Part shown: piece by piece, positions 21,295 to 30,106 of the stretch
Layout: each line of letters starts with the position of its first letter
Numbering within the stretch: the stretch's first letter is position 1
DNA from: Bog-756 sp963830165
Lineage (GTDB): Bacteria; Actinomycetota; Acidimicrobiia; Acidimicrobiales; RAAP-2
Length of the DNA: 64,000 nt
Assembly: GCA_963830165.1 (NCBI GenBank)
Contig: CAWHKZ010000011.1
Location: forward strand, 806,001 to 870,000
Direction of reading: 5' to 3'
Made by a program: the position numbers and the translations under genes
Notes under the pieces: generated by a model
Database searches by the model: none
What the model saw: only the letters and a program-made list of their open reading frames with translations
What the model was told of the DNA's origin: nothing

Positions 21295-21785
21295 TTCGGT
21301 CCGCCCTTCCTGCTGATCGACGCAGGGTCGCGTCTGCTCGTCCGCCTCGAACGTCGCTTCCCGCACCCTACCGGTCGGTGAACGTCGCCCGCCGACCTCG
21401 TGGACCCGTCGGCGGTGTGGCGCTCCACGCGACCCGGATCAACAGGAGTGGACGCGTGATCCAGCGCCGGGTGCCCGCCCGCCGCGCACCGGCGCGCCCG
21501 TGGGTCAGGTCCGGGTGCCGGCGGCATGGTTCTCGCGGGATCTCGTCGTCCACGGGTAGCCGAGCGTGGAGGCGGGCTGTGCTCCACCTGTTGACCCCTG
21601 GTCCGGCGGGTGGTCGGGAATCTCGCCGCAGGTCCCTCCTCTCGTGTGGGCCGGAACAGTTCGGGCCCTGGTCGTCCGCACCCCGGAGCACACCCACGAC
21701 CGCCGGGCACGACCGCCGGGTCGTGCCGACCGGGCGCTCGGGGTGCGCTCGGTAGGCTGCGTTCGGAGACGACGAGGAGGCGGCT
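21295..21785. other. Non-coding stretch
   Basis: 490 bases with no frame I would call coding. The open frames on both strands have Arg/Pro-rich, unconserved composition and lack ribosome binding sites. It must contain promoters for the divergent flanking genes at 21294 and 21786, but no clear -10/-35 pair is seen. Confidence 0.5.
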
Positions 21786-22160
21786 ATGTCCGACGCCCAG
21801 GGAAACGCCCAGTGGAACGTGGCGGAGTGGCACGGCAGGATGCTCGTCGACCGCGATGGCGAGAAGATCGGAAAGCTCCAGGATGTCTACGTGGACGTCG
21901 AGACGGACGAGCCGCAGTTCGCCACGGTGAAGGAGGGCTTCATCGATCCGCATCTGGCGTTCGTACCTCTGGGCAACGTCCAGATCGGACCCGATGACCT
22001 GCAAGTCGCGGTGACCAAGCATCAGGTCAAGTCTGCGCCCCACATCGAGATGCACGGCGAGGAACTCTCCCAGGCCGACGAATCGACCCTTTATCACCAC
22101 TTCGAGATGAACTACACGCCGATTAGCACCGAAAGTGGCCGACGGCTGGCTCGCCGCTGA
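21786..22160 (+). CDS. PRC-barrel domain protein
   Basis: 124 residues, ATG with GAGGAGG 6 bases upstream. After a short lead, the segment GRMLVDRDGEKIGKLQDVYVD is the PRC-barrel signature; AFVPLGNVQIGPDDLQV follows. Such proteins occur in photosynthetic reaction-centre H subunits, RimM and many actinobacterial stress-linked proteins; the role here is unknown. Ends in a short basic tail. Confidence 0.85.
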   Translation: MSDAQGNAQWNVAEWHGRMLVDRDGEKIGKLQDVYVDVETDEPQFATVKEGFIDPHLAFVPLGNVQIGPDDLQVAVTKHQVKSAPHIEMHGEELSQADESTLYHHFEMNYTPISTESGRRLARR

Positions 22161-22260
22161 GATCGGCCGGCGTACCAGCCGCGGCGGACGCCGCTCACCG
22201 GCAGCCGGGTCCCCGTTCGTCCCGAGGCCGGCGCGGTGACCCGATCGACAGCCTCCGCCC

Positions 22261-22785
22261 TCAGGCCTTCCGGAACTGGGCGCTGACGACGACCCTGTTC
22301 TTCAGTCCCGCGCCGAACGGTGTCGCCGAGATCCCCCACGCGCTCCGATCGATCTCCACCTCGGCGGAGACGGTCACCAACTCCCCGGCCGCGCCGAGAT
22401 CGGCCGACACTGCGAGCGGCTTGGTCACGCCGTGGATCGTGAGGGTGCCGCTCAGGTCCACCTTCCCCGGTCCGGCAAGTCGACCGCCCGTCGCCTCGTA
22501 GGTGAAGGTGGGATACGCTTCGACGTCGAAGAAGTCTGCCGTCCGCAGGTGGGTGTCCCGCTTCTTGTTCTTGGTGTCGACCGATGCCGCGTCGATGACC
22601 AGCGTCCCGGTGATTCCGCCGTCGGCGGCCACGGTCCCCGCTCCTTCGACCGCCCGGAACGTCCCCTTCGCCGGCAACACCCACATGGCCTTGGTGTGGA
22701 ACGCGATGGACGTCCGTTCGGGGTCGAGCTTCCAGTTGCCGGTGAAGTCGGCGACGTCGGGGGAGTTCTGGCTCGGGGATGTCAC
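22261..22785 (-). CDS. YceI-like lipid-binding family protein
   Basis: 174 residues with the YceI pattern: GNWKLDPERTSIAFHTKAM at the start, KKRDTHLRTADFFDVEAYPT in the middle, then GTLTIHGVTKPLAV. YceI lipocalin-like proteins bind polyisoprenoids or amphiphiles. No signal peptide here, so it is probably cytosolic, as in many actinobacteria. GTG 22785 is supported by GGAGG upstream. Confidence 0.88.
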   Translation of the reverse strand: MTSPSQNSPDVADFTGNWKLDPERTSIAFHTKAMWVLPAKGTFRAVEGAGTVAADGGITGTLVIDAASVDTKNKKRDTHLRTADFFDVEAYPTFTYEATGGRLAGPGKVDLSGTLTIHGVTKPLAVSADLGAAGELVTVSAEVEIDRSAWGISATPFGAGLKNRVVVSAQFRKA

Positions 22786-22932
22786 GGGAATGCCTCCGCT
22801 GGATCGACGATGCTTCCATCTGACCACAGGCGGGGTCGGACTACCAGCGCGATTGCCGAGGTCACGGTGGGTGGGAGCGCGCGCCAGGTGGCCGTTGCGG
22901 ACCTTCGGAAGGGTGATGTGGGCCGGCCGGCC

Positions 22933-23538
22933 TCAGGCCACGGCGCGTCGGAACACGCCGGTCGCCCAGGTGACCACCACCAGGCAGAGCGGCACCAGCA
23001 CCGCGAAGGCCTGCCACACGGCCGGGTTGGCATAGGCCCCGGCGGTCAGGGCCCGGGCCGCCTCGACGGCGTAGTAGAGGGGGTTGACGTGCGCCAGGAC
23101 CTGCATCCAGGTCGGCCCCAGGGAGATGGGCAGGAGCACGCCGGCGAGCAGCAGTACCGGCAGGTTCAGACCGTTGATGATGGCGGCGAAGCTGCTGATG
23201 TCCTTGGTGACCAGGGCGGTGGCCACCGAAAAGGCCGACATGGTGATCATGAGGAGGGCGAGCAGGACGACGAGGACGGCGAGTCCACCCCAGTTGAGCG
23301 CGAACCCGAAGCCGGTGGCCGCGGCCACCACCACGATGTCGAAGACGAACATCATCACCATGCCCGAGAGCAGGGGGCCCATGAGGATGGCGAACCGGCT
23401 GGCGGGCGTCACCCGGAAGCGCTCGATCACGCCGGACTGGAGCTCGAAGATCGTCCCGAAGGGCCCGGACAGGCGATCCTGCTCCTGGACGAGCCGACCA
23501 CGGGTCTCGACCCCCAGAAGGATCGGGGGTGGCGGCAT
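22933..23538 (-). pseudogene. ABC-2 type drug exporter permease, N-terminus lost
   Basis: The 201-residue frame contains the C-terminal five transmembrane segments of a DrrB-type permease (GVIERFRVTPASR, then GVLLPISLGPTWM and NPLYYAVEAARAL). The first 60 or so residues, including the first helix, are missing. At the break (near 23462-23475) the sequence turns into a 42-base ABC ATPase fragment on the opposite strand. No ATPase partner gene is nearby. Most likely a rearranged remnant rather than a working transporter. Confidence 0.75.
23476..23517 (+). pseudogene. ABC ATPase Walker B/D-loop fragment, inverted
   Basis: Read on the plus strand, 14 codons spell ILLLDEPTTGLDPQ, exactly the Walker B plus D-loop consensus of drug-exporter ATPases. 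Neighbouring codons on both sides lose similarity. The natural partner of the permease would be encoded in the opposite orientation upstream, so this is an inverted scrap of the same system. Confidence 0.7.
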
Positions 23539-23558
23539 GAAGCTCGCCCGCGACCCCG

Positions 23559-23951
23559 ATGGCGGCTGTCGGTGAGACTGGGGCGGTGCTGCTCATCGAT
23601 GCCGCGAATGTGGTCGGGTCACGGCCGACGGGGTGGTGGCGGGATCGACCGGGTGCCGCCCGGGCGTTCGTGGAGAAGGTCCGTGCCGCGGTGGCGACGG
23701 GTCGTCTCGCCCGGCCCACGGTCGTGGTCCTCGAAGGGGCCGCACGCCGTGGCGTGGAGGTGGGCACCTCGGACGGCGTGACCGTCCTCCACGCGGCGGG
23801 CAGTGGCGACGACGCGCTCATCGACGTGATCGGCGGGGCCGACGGTCAGGTGACACTGGTGTCCGCGGACCGGGCCCTCGGGCGACGGGCCGAGGCACTG
23901 GGGGCGGACGTGGCCCGTCCGGGATGGCTCCTCGACCTGCTCGACGGGTGA
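23559..23951 (+). CDS. NYN/PIN-like ribonuclease domain protein
   Basis: 130 residues. The first strand carries LLIDAANVVGSRP, with the conserved Asp and Asn of NYN (YacP-like) domains. GDDALID near residue 87 and VSADRALGRRAEALGADV near 105 supply the remaining acidic residues. Likely a metal-dependent RNase acting on unknown RNA. Starts 20 bases from the permease remnant, head to head. Confidence 0.75.
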   Translation: MAAVGETGAVLLIDAANVVGSRPTGWWRDRPGAARAFVEKVRAAVATGRLARPTVVVLEGAARRGVEVGTSDGVTVLHAAGSGDDALIDVIGGADGQVTLVSADRALGRRAEALGADVARPGWLLDLLDG

Positions 23952-23972
23952 CGCCGGTCCCGCCGGTGCGGC

Positions 23973-25613
23973 TCAGGAGGCGAGCACGAAGGCCGAGGCC
24001 ACCGACGACCAGGGTCCCGCCGTCGGGGTGCCGGCGACGGTCTGGGTGTAGGTGGGGGTGAGCGGGCCGGTGGTGGCGTCGACGGCGTAGACGCCGAACC
24101 CGTCGTAGGGGCTGGTCGGGTTCAGCGGCACGAACGATCCGACCAGCCCGGACAGCGAGGTGGGGGTGGCCCGGGTGACGAAGCTGTCGGACACCACCAG
24201 CTCGCCGGCCGTCGCCGGGGTGACGGACCCGGGTGCCGCCGTGGCGCCCGTGCCGGTGGCGACCGCCGTGGACCCGGACGATGCGTCCCGGGAGGCGACG
24301 CCCGCATACTCGGAGACGTTCGCGAACTGCACCACGTCGGCGGTGGCGAGAGTCACGGTCACCTTGGTCCCCGCCCCGGCGGCCGGCGCGTCGAGGCCGT
24401 ACCAGAGCTCCGCGTCGCCGTCGGTGCTGCAGCCCGTGGCGGCGGCCCGCGTCCACGTGAGCGAGTCGCCGGAGACGGCGGACACGTGGGCGTCCACATG
24501 GGAGCCGCTGGCGGTGGTGCAGGCCTGGTCGAGCGAGAGCACGAGGGCGTCACCCGCATCGACCGGGAGCGGCAGGGTGACGGTGACCGAGGAGGCGTTC
24601 GATGTGGTCCGGGTGGAGACCTGTTGGCTCAGGATGCTGGTCACGGTCAACGTGTACGAGGCGGAGGCGGTGGCCCCGTCGGCGTCGGTGACGGTGATGA
24701 CGAATTGCTCGCTGGAGTCGCTGGAAAGCAGCGTCCCCGACACCATCCCGGTCGAGGCGTCGAGGGACAGTCCGGTTGGCAGATAGCCCCGGGACACGGT
24801 CCACGTCAGGTCGGGCAGGCCGCCGGTGGCCGTGAGCGTCTCGCTGTAGCCGGTCTCGCCGGCCATGGCCGGGGCCAGCGTCGTGGTCGTGATGATGGGG
24901 GCGTCGTACACGGTCAGGTCCTCCGGGGCCGAGACGGACCCGGCATAGGAGTCGTCGCCGCTGTAGGTGGCGACCACCGGGTACGGCGAGGCGGCGGGGT
25001 CGAGGGCGCCGGGGTCGGGGGAACACGACGCGTCGGGCAGGGTGATGGTGCACAGGTCGGTTCCCCCGGTCGAGACGTCGATCGTGCCCGTCGGCGTGCC
25101 ACCGTCGTCCGTGTCCACGGCCACCACGAACGCAGTCGAGTCCTCGGCGCCGTAGGTGGCGGTCGAGGGGGAGAGGTCGAGCGTGGTGGCCGTTCCCTCG
25201 CCGCCCACCTCGACGGGGTCGCTCGGGGTCCCCGAGGCCGTCCACCCCCCGAAGGTGGCCGTCACCGTGTACTGGTAGCTCCCGGGCGGCACACCCTCGT
25301 CGTCGCACGTGGCGGCGTCGACCACGGGGTCCGGGTCCGAGCCGCAGACGTCGACCACCGTCCCGTCGGACGTCGACGTGCGGGTCACGACGTAGCCGAG
25401 TGGACCTCCGTCGGGAGCCGCCGCCGTTGTCCAGGACACCTCGACCTGGTCGCCCGAGGAGGTGGCCGTCACGTCGGTCGGCGCGGTGAGGGTGGCCACG
25501 TCGGCGCCGCCCCTGCCCGACCCGGTGGCGGTCAGGTAGGCCCAGGCCGGTGAGGCGCCGGTGAGGAGCAGCACGGCCACGGCCAGCGGTGCGAGCTGGC
25601 GATGCCGGTTCAC
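23973..25613 (-). CDS. Secreted multi-domain Ig/fibronectin-like surface protein
   Basis: 546 residues. The GTG at 25613 gives a signal peptide (LAPLAVAVLLLTGASPAWA) followed by YLTATGSG, like camelysin/TasA N-termini. Then come a fibronectin type III-like domain (LTAPTDVTATSSGDQVEVSW), a bacterial Ig-like domain (ATYSGDDSYAGS), a putative-Ig/cadherin-like domain (GYLPTGLSLDASTGMVSGT) and a C-terminal beta-rich domain. No transmembrane anchor or sortase signal. 60 bases behind the TasA-like gene, so probably co-transcribed as a cell-surface or matrix component. Confidence 0.8.
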   Translation of the reverse strand: MNRHRQLAPLAVAVLLLTGASPAWAYLTATGSGRGGADVATLTAPTDVTATSSGDQVEVSWTTAAAPDGGPLGYVVTRTSTSDGTVVDVCGSDPDPVVDAATCDDEGVPPGSYQYTVTATFGGWTASGTPSDPVEVGGEGTATTLDLSPSTATYGAEDSTAFVVAVDTDDGGTPTGTIDVSTGGTDLCTITLPDASCSPDPGALDPAASPYPVVATYSGDDSYAGSVSAPEDLTVYDAPIITTTTLAPAMAGETGYSETLTATGGLPDLTWTVSRGYLPTGLSLDASTGMVSGTLLSSDSSEQFVITVTDADGATASASYTLTVTSILSQQVSTRTTSNASSVTVTLPLPVDAGDALVLSLDQACTTASGSHVDAHVSAVSGDSLTWTRAAATGCSTDGDAELWYGLDAPAAGAGTKVTVTLATADVVQFANVSEYAGVASRDASSGSTAVATGTGATAAPGSVTPATAGELVVSDSFVTRATPTSLSGLVGSFVPLNPTSPYDGFGVYAVDATTGPLTPTYTQTVAGTPTAGPWSSVASAFVLAS

Positions 25614-25673
25614 GGTGCCCGCCCGGATCGGGGCGCCACGATGATCAGCGGCACGACCACGGTCCATCCGGTA

Positions 25674-26183
25674 CTAGGCGCTGAAGGCGATGCCGATGTC
25701 GGAGCCCTCACAGGCGTCCTGGTCCGTGCCGCTCTCGGTCATCGAGATCGACGGGAGGTCGAGGTCGAGCCCGGATGCAGTCACCGTGTCGCCGGCGGCG
25801 ACGGTGGTGTCGACGCCGAGGGACGAGGTGACCGTGAACCAGGAGGCGTCGCACCCGGCGATGTCGACGCCCTGCGGCGTCTCCGCATCACCGGTGTCCG
25901 CATTGGTGAGTACCGACATCGCGACGGTGCCGACGTAGGCCGACTGGCCGGACGTGTTGTGGACGGTCACGTCGAAGGGCTGGTCCCCGCTGCCCGGGGT
26001 GAGCGCGGCATCGGGTCCGTCGCTGGAGATGGCGAATGCGTCGCCCGGTCCCGTGCCGACCGAGCCCGAGCCCACTCCGTTGCCCGATGCCGTGAAGTAG
26101 GCGTAGGCGATGCCGCCGCCACCCAGCAGCATGATGGCGGTCAGTCCCACCGCGGCGATCCTCTTGTGTGTCCATCGCGTCAT
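25674..26183 (-). CDS. Secreted TasA/camelysin-like protein
   Basis: 169 residues. Signal peptide (VGLTAIMLLGGGGIAYA) followed directly by YFTASGNG, the start typical of SipW-processed TasA/CalY matrix proteins. The remainder is a beta-rich domain (FDVTVHNTSGQSAYVGTV) with two Cys. ATG 26183 has GAGGAGA upstream. No sipW signal peptidase is seen nearby. First gene of the secreted pair. Confidence 0.75.
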   Translation of the reverse strand: MTRWTHKRIAAVGLTAIMLLGGGGIAYAYFTASGNGVGSGSVGTGPGDAFAISSDGPDAALTPGSGDQPFDVTVHNTSGQSAYVGTVAMSVLTNADTGDAETPQGVDIAGCDASWFTVTSSLGVDTTVAAGDTVTASGLDLDLPSISMTESGTDQDACEGSDIGIAFSA

Positions 26184-26516
26184 GTGCGTCTCCTCTCGTG
26201 TGGTGCGGGTCGTCCCGCAGCGGTCCGGCGTGGTGACCGGCGGCCCATGGTTCGGTTTTCGGTCCTCCGCCGGACGACTTGACCCCTTCCGGGCCATTCG
26301 GGACGATCGGCCCTGGTGACGATGACCTTCGGCCCGGTGGCACCCCGTGTGGCAGCGGGGGGCCGTCGGGCGCGGTCGGTGCCCGGGCGACGACGGCGGG
26401 CGGCGCATGGTCGGCCACGGCGGTCGCTGCGGTGCAGCGCGTGACCCTGCCGGCGGTTGGCTACCCTCGGGAGACCCGGTCGAGCCGGGCGCCGACACCC
26501 GACAGAGGAGTGAGCC
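26184..26516. other. Divergent promoter region, no gene
   Basis: 333 bases between the divergent tasA-like and acyl-CoA dehydrogenase genes. Several GC-rich inverted repeats exist, for example GGGCC-ATTCGGGACGATC-GGCCC near 26292. None has a T-tract or matches a riboswitch class I know. No coding frame is convincing. Confidence 0.5.
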
Positions 26517-27725
26517 ATGAGTTTCGAACCGAGCCCCCGTGGGGCGGACCTCCGGCAGCGGGTGACCGAGTTCATCGAAGCGGAGGTGCTCCCGGCCGAG
26601 GCCGTCTACGAGCAGCAGATGGCCGCTTCCGGCGACCCCCACTCGCACCCCCAGGTCCTGGAGGACCTGAAGGCGTCGGCCCGGGACCGCGGGCTGTGGA
26701 ACCTGTTCATGCCCCACGTCACACCGTGGACGCCGGACCCGGTCCCCAACCTGGACTACGCCTACCTGGCCGAACTGGCCGGCCGTAGCCACCTGGCCTC
26801 GGAGGCCATGAACTGCTCGGCGCCCGACACCGGCAACATGGAGGTGCTCGCCCTCTTCGGGTCCGACCAACAGAAGGAGGAGTGGCTGGTCCCGCTGCTC
26901 GAGGGTCGGATCCGATCGGCCTTCGCCATGACCGAGCCCGACGTGGCCTCCTCCGATGCCACCAACATCCAGCTCTCCATCCGTCGGGACGGCGACGACT
27001 ACGTGCTGAACGGTCGCAAGTGGTGGATCTCTGGGGCGGCCTCCGAGCGGTGCAAGGTGTTCATCGTGATGGGCAAGACCGACCCCGAGGCCGCCCGCCA
27101 CCAGCAGCAGTCGATGATCCTGGTCCCCAGGGGCACACCCGGCCTCACCATCGTGCGCAACCTGCCCGTCTTCGGGTACGTGGACCGCGAGGGTCACTGC
27201 GAGCTGCGATTCGAGGACGTCCGGGTTCCGGCGACCAACCTCGTCGCCGACGAGGGCATGGGCTTCGCCATCGCCCAGGCCCGCCTCGGGCCCGGGCGCA
27301 TCCACCACTGCATGCGATGCATCGGGATGGCCGAGCGGGCACTCGAGCTGATGTGCCGCCGGGTGCTGGGGCGCGAGGCATTCGGCAAGCCCCTGGCTGC
27401 CCAGGGCGTCATCCGCGAGTGGATCGCCGACTCCCGCATCGAGATCGAGCAGGCCAGGCTGCTCACCCTCAAGGCGGCCTATCTGATGGACACGGTGGGC
27501 CACAAGGGCGCGGCGACGGAGATCTCGGCCATCAAGGTGGTGGCACCGAACATGGCGCTCCGTGTGGTGGACCGGGCCATCCAGGCCCACGGCGGAGGCG
27601 GCGTGTCGGACGACTTCCCCCTGGCCCGCATGTACGCCGGCCTGCGCACGCTGCGCTTCGCCGACGGGCCCGACGAGGTCCACCGCCGCCAGCTGGCCCG
27701 GGCGGAGCTCGGCCGGTACGCCTGA
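26517..27725 (+). CDS. Acyl-CoA dehydrogenase family protein
   Basis: 402-residue FAD enzyme forming trans-2-enoyl-CoA. FAD/substrate motif FAMTEPDVASSDATN near residue 138, GRKWWISGA near 163, and a C-terminal AIQAHGGGGVSDDFPLARMYAGLRTLRFADG. The latter and the overall pattern fit the ACAD10/11-like subgroup. ATG with GAGGAG upstream. The usual catalytic Glu position cannot be fixed without alignment. Alone in its orientation here. Confidence 0.92.
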   Translation: MSFEPSPRGADLRQRVTEFIEAEVLPAEAVYEQQMAASGDPHSHPQVLEDLKASARDRGLWNLFMPHVTPWTPDPVPNLDYAYLAELAGRSHLASEAMNCSAPDTGNMEVLALFGSDQQKEEWLVPLLEGRIRSAFAMTEPDVASSDATNIQLSIRRDGDDYVLNGRKWWISGAASERCKVFIVMGKTDPEAARHQQQSMILVPRGTPGLTIVRNLPVFGYVDREGHCELRFEDVRVPATNLVADEGMGFAIAQARLGPGRIHHCMRCIGMAERALELMCRRVLGREAFGKPLAAQGVIREWIADSRIEIEQARLLTLKAAYLMDTVGHKGAATEISAIKVVAPNMALRVVDRAIQAHGGGGVSDDFPLARMYAGLRTLRFADGPDEVHRRQLARAELGRYA

Positions 27726-27776
27726 GCCGACCCGGACCCCGGGGGCGGGCGCCGGGCCGGGATCGGGACCCGGCGC

Positions 27777-28136
27777 TCAGCCGGACAGGCCGGCGAAGGC
27801 CGGGCCCCAGTAGGTCGACGGCCAGAACTGGGGGCCGGAGGCCAGGCGCGCCGTGTCCCCGTAGGCGTCCATGTGCACGAAGGTGCACGCCTCCATGAGC
27901 CGGGGCCCGACCTCGGTGAACACCGGGCCCGTGGCGTGGGCCACGATCGACTCGAAGGAGTCGTAGCCCTCGACGAGGCGCGCCCGGCCGCTGGCCTCGT
28001 CGAGGAACCAGTCGTAGTAGAGGGTGCCGGGCTCGGCGTCGGAGATGGCGCAGCACTCGGCGACGACCTGCGTGAAGGTCGCGACGTCGTGCACCTGCAG
28101 TTCGAGCACGCAGCGGATGGCGGCGGACTGCTTCAT
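27777..28136 (-). CDS. Putative quinol/antibiotic-biosynthesis monooxygenase
   Basis: 119 residues with an ABM-type ferredoxin-like fold: VLELQVHDVATFTQVVAECC, EPGTLYYDWFLDE, GYDSFESIVAHATGP. Such cofactor-free proteins oxidise or bind small aromatic or polyketide substrates. ATG at 28136, downstream of and on the same strand as the DUF1330-like gene, hence probably co-transcribed. Confidence 0.75.
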   Translation of the reverse strand: MKQSAAIRCVLELQVHDVATFTQVVAECCAISDAEPGTLYYDWFLDEASGRARLVEGYDSFESIVAHATGPVFTEVGPRLMEACTFVHMDAYGDTARLASGPQFWPSTYWGPAFAGLSG

Positions 28137-28206
28137 GGAAGGACCTCGGTTCGGTCGGGGGACGGTCTGGCCGTCGGGTACGGGTCGGGGCGCGGGCGTG
28201 GCTGCC

Positions 28207-29028
28207 TCAGGGGCCGACGGACTCCGCCAGTCGGTCGATCATCGGCCGGAGCAACAGGGTGTAGGTGTCGGCGATGGCGGGTTCGCGATGGTCCGCCTGG
28301 GCGGCGAGGCGTGCCGGGTCGAGGGCCACGGCCATGAAGGCGGCCCGGGAGGGGAACACGTTGAATCGGACCTGGTCCCACCGCCGGCCGTCGCCCACGA
28401 CCGTGCCCTCCACGTCGAACCACGCGGCGATGCGCACCCCGTGGGGCAGCGCCACCTCGGCCGCCCGACCCTGGTAGAGCTCCATGTCCTCGGACGCCCG
28501 TGCCCCGCCGTAGCGGAGGACGTGGAGGACGACGACGGGCCCGTCCGCGGGCGTCGACGGATGGGGGACGCCGTCCAGGAGCGGTGCGCCGGCCGGTAGT
28601 TCGGGCACGGTGGCGGGCAGGCAGCCGATCACGAACGTGGAGGCCATTCCGGCGTCCTTGTGCTCGTGCAGCTCGACGTACTCGGGGAGGTCCTGCATGT
28701 CGAGGAAGGCCCGACGCGTCGGGTAGCGCACCACGGCGATGCGGTCCCACCGCTGGTCGTCGCCGACGAGCTGCTCGTCGACGTCGGACAGGAACACCAG
28801 CTCGGCGCCGACCGTACGGAACGGGCCGAAGGGTGCGTAGCGGTCGTCGGCCTCCCGACCGGTCAGGTCGGACTCCCGGCCGTCGGCGTAGACGGCGCGG
28901 TCCCGGTAGTGCATCAGGTTGACCATCCAGAAGGGACCGTCCTCGGCCGGGTCCACGTCGGCGAGCCGCCGGACGTAGTCGGTGTCGATCGTCCCGTACG
29001 ACAGGGTGGGGAGGTGGTCGGGGTCCAT
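28207..29028 (-). CDS. Tandem DUF1330-like protein
   Basis: 273 residues with two ferredoxin-like halves. The first has PFWMVNLMHYRDRAVYADG and VRYPTRRAFLDMQ; the second repeats the plan with VVVLHVLRYGG and VFPSRAAFMAVALDP. DUF1330 proteins are small dimeric barrels of unknown role, so this looks like a fused pseudo-dimer. GGAGG precedes the ATG. It diverges from the dehalogenase gene across a palindromic operator. Confidence 0.75.
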   Translation of the reverse strand: MDPDHLPTLSYGTIDTDYVRRLADVDPAEDGPFWMVNLMHYRDRAVYADGRESDLTGREADDRYAPFGPFRTVGAELVFLSDVDEQLVGDDQRWDRIAVVRYPTRRAFLDMQDLPEYVELHEHKDAGMASTFVIGCLPATVPELPAGAPLLDGVPHPSTPADGPVVVLHVLRYGGARASEDMELYQGRAAEVALPHGVRIAAWFDVEGTVVGDGRRWDQVRFNVFPSRAAFMAVALDPARLAAQADHREPAIADTYTLLLRPMIDRLAESVGP

Positions 29029-29082
29029 GGGGTGTCCTCCGGTCGTCGGCCCGCCGGGCCGGCTGATGTTGTCAGAACAGCT

Positions 29083-29098
29083 GTCACTATATAGTGAC
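29083..29098. promoter_or_regulatory. 16-bp perfect palindrome, probable repressor operator
   Basis: GTCACTATATAGTGAC is self-complementary and sits in the 117-base gap between divergent genes, overlapping TATATA/TATAGT sequences usable as -10 elements in both directions. TTGTCA lies 15 bases upstream of TATAGT on the plus strand. This is the arrangement expected for a TetR- or GntR-type operator. No regulator gene is adjacent. Confidence 0.65.
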
Positions 29099-29145
29099 GG
29101 GCGACGCGCCGGGCCGGGGACACCGGTCCGGCAGGGAGGACACAG

Positions 29146-30057
29146 ATGAGCGACATGGTGCGCACCCCCGACATGCGGTTCGAGGCGCTCGACTGGCCGT
29201 TCGAGCCGCACTACGTCATCCATCCGGACGGCCTGCGCCAGCACTACGTCGACGAGCGGCCGGCGGGGGAGCCCCGGGGGACCTTCCTGCTGCTCCACGG
29301 CGAGCCGACCTGGGCCTACCTCTACCGGGACTGGGTCGGCCCGCTCGTCGGGGCCGGCTACCGGGTGGTGGTGCCCGACCACTTCGGGTTCGGCCGCTCC
29401 GACAAGCCGACCGACGACGGGTGGTATACCATCGCCCGCCACCGGGCCGCCCTCGACCACCTCGTCCGCACCCTGGACCTCGACGACATCCACCTGGTGG
29501 TCCAGGACTGGGGCGGCCCCATCGGGCTGTGCACGGCCGACGCCGATCTCGGGCGCTACCGCCGGGCCTTCATCCTCAACACCTGGCTCCACGACGACGG
29601 CTTCGAGTATTCCGAGGGGGTCCGCACCTGGCGGGCGGCGGCCGTCGACCCCCGGTACCTGGGGGGCGACATGCCGACGGGGAACATCGTGGCCGGCACG
29701 TTGCGGCGGCCCGGCCACGACCTGGCCCGGGTGGCCGCCGCCTTCGACGCCCCGTTCACGGGGATCGAGTCGAAGGCCGGCGCCCGCCGCTTCCCCTTCT
29801 GCATCCCCTTCGCCGAGCCCGTGCTCGGCGACGCCGCCCTCCAGGCCGAGGTCCGGGCCCACCTGCGGACGTGGCCGATACCCGTCCACGTCGTCTTCGG
29901 CGATGCCGACCCGGTGTTCCCCTTCGCGTGGGGCGAGCAGTGGGCCGCCGAGATCGATGGCGCGACGCTCGACCGGATCGACGGGGCCGGGCACTTCCTG
30001 CAGATCGACGCCCCGGACGACGTCGTCGCCGCCGTGCTCTCTCGGCTCGGCGCCTGA
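29146..30057 (+). CDS. Haloalkane dehalogenase
   Basis: 303-residue alpha/beta hydrolase. HGEPTW (51-56) provides the oxyanion/halide region. QDWGGP carries the nucleophile Asp121 with the halide-binding Trp122, and GAGHFLQ carries the catalytic His near 283. An acidic residue in GDADPVF is the likely third member. An Asp nucleophile followed by Trp-Gly-Gly, rather than Ser, separates dehalogenases from esterases. It would hydrolyse haloalkanes to alcohols. Probably controlled from the palindrome at 29083. Confidence 0.88.
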   Translation: MSDMVRTPDMRFEALDWPFEPHYVIHPDGLRQHYVDERPAGEPRGTFLLLHGEPTWAYLYRDWVGPLVGAGYRVVVPDHFGFGRSDKPTDDGWYTIARHRAALDHLVRTLDLDDIHLVVQDWGGPIGLCTADADLGRYRRAFILNTWLHDDGFEYSEGVRTWRAAAVDPRYLGGDMPTGNIVAGTLRRPGHDLARVAAAFDAPFTGIESKAGARRFPFCIPFAEPVLGDAALQAEVRAHLRTWPIPVHVVFGDADPVFPFAWGEQWAAEIDGATLDRIDGAGHFLQIDAPDDVVAAVLSRLGA

Positions 30058-30106
30058 GCGGGAGCCCCCGGTCCCACCGCTAGGGTGCGGTGCGAAGGGG
30101 GCCGCC

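Noticed and set aside
24486..25553. 355-codon plus-strand frame opposite the Ig-domain protein
   Set aside because: Gly/Arg/Val-rich shadow without domain or start signals; the opposite strand has a signal peptide and clear domains.
26184..26516. Possible c-di-GMP or other riboswitch upstream of the tasA-like gene
   Set aside because: Inverted repeats are present, but none of the conserved core sequences of known classes could be matched.
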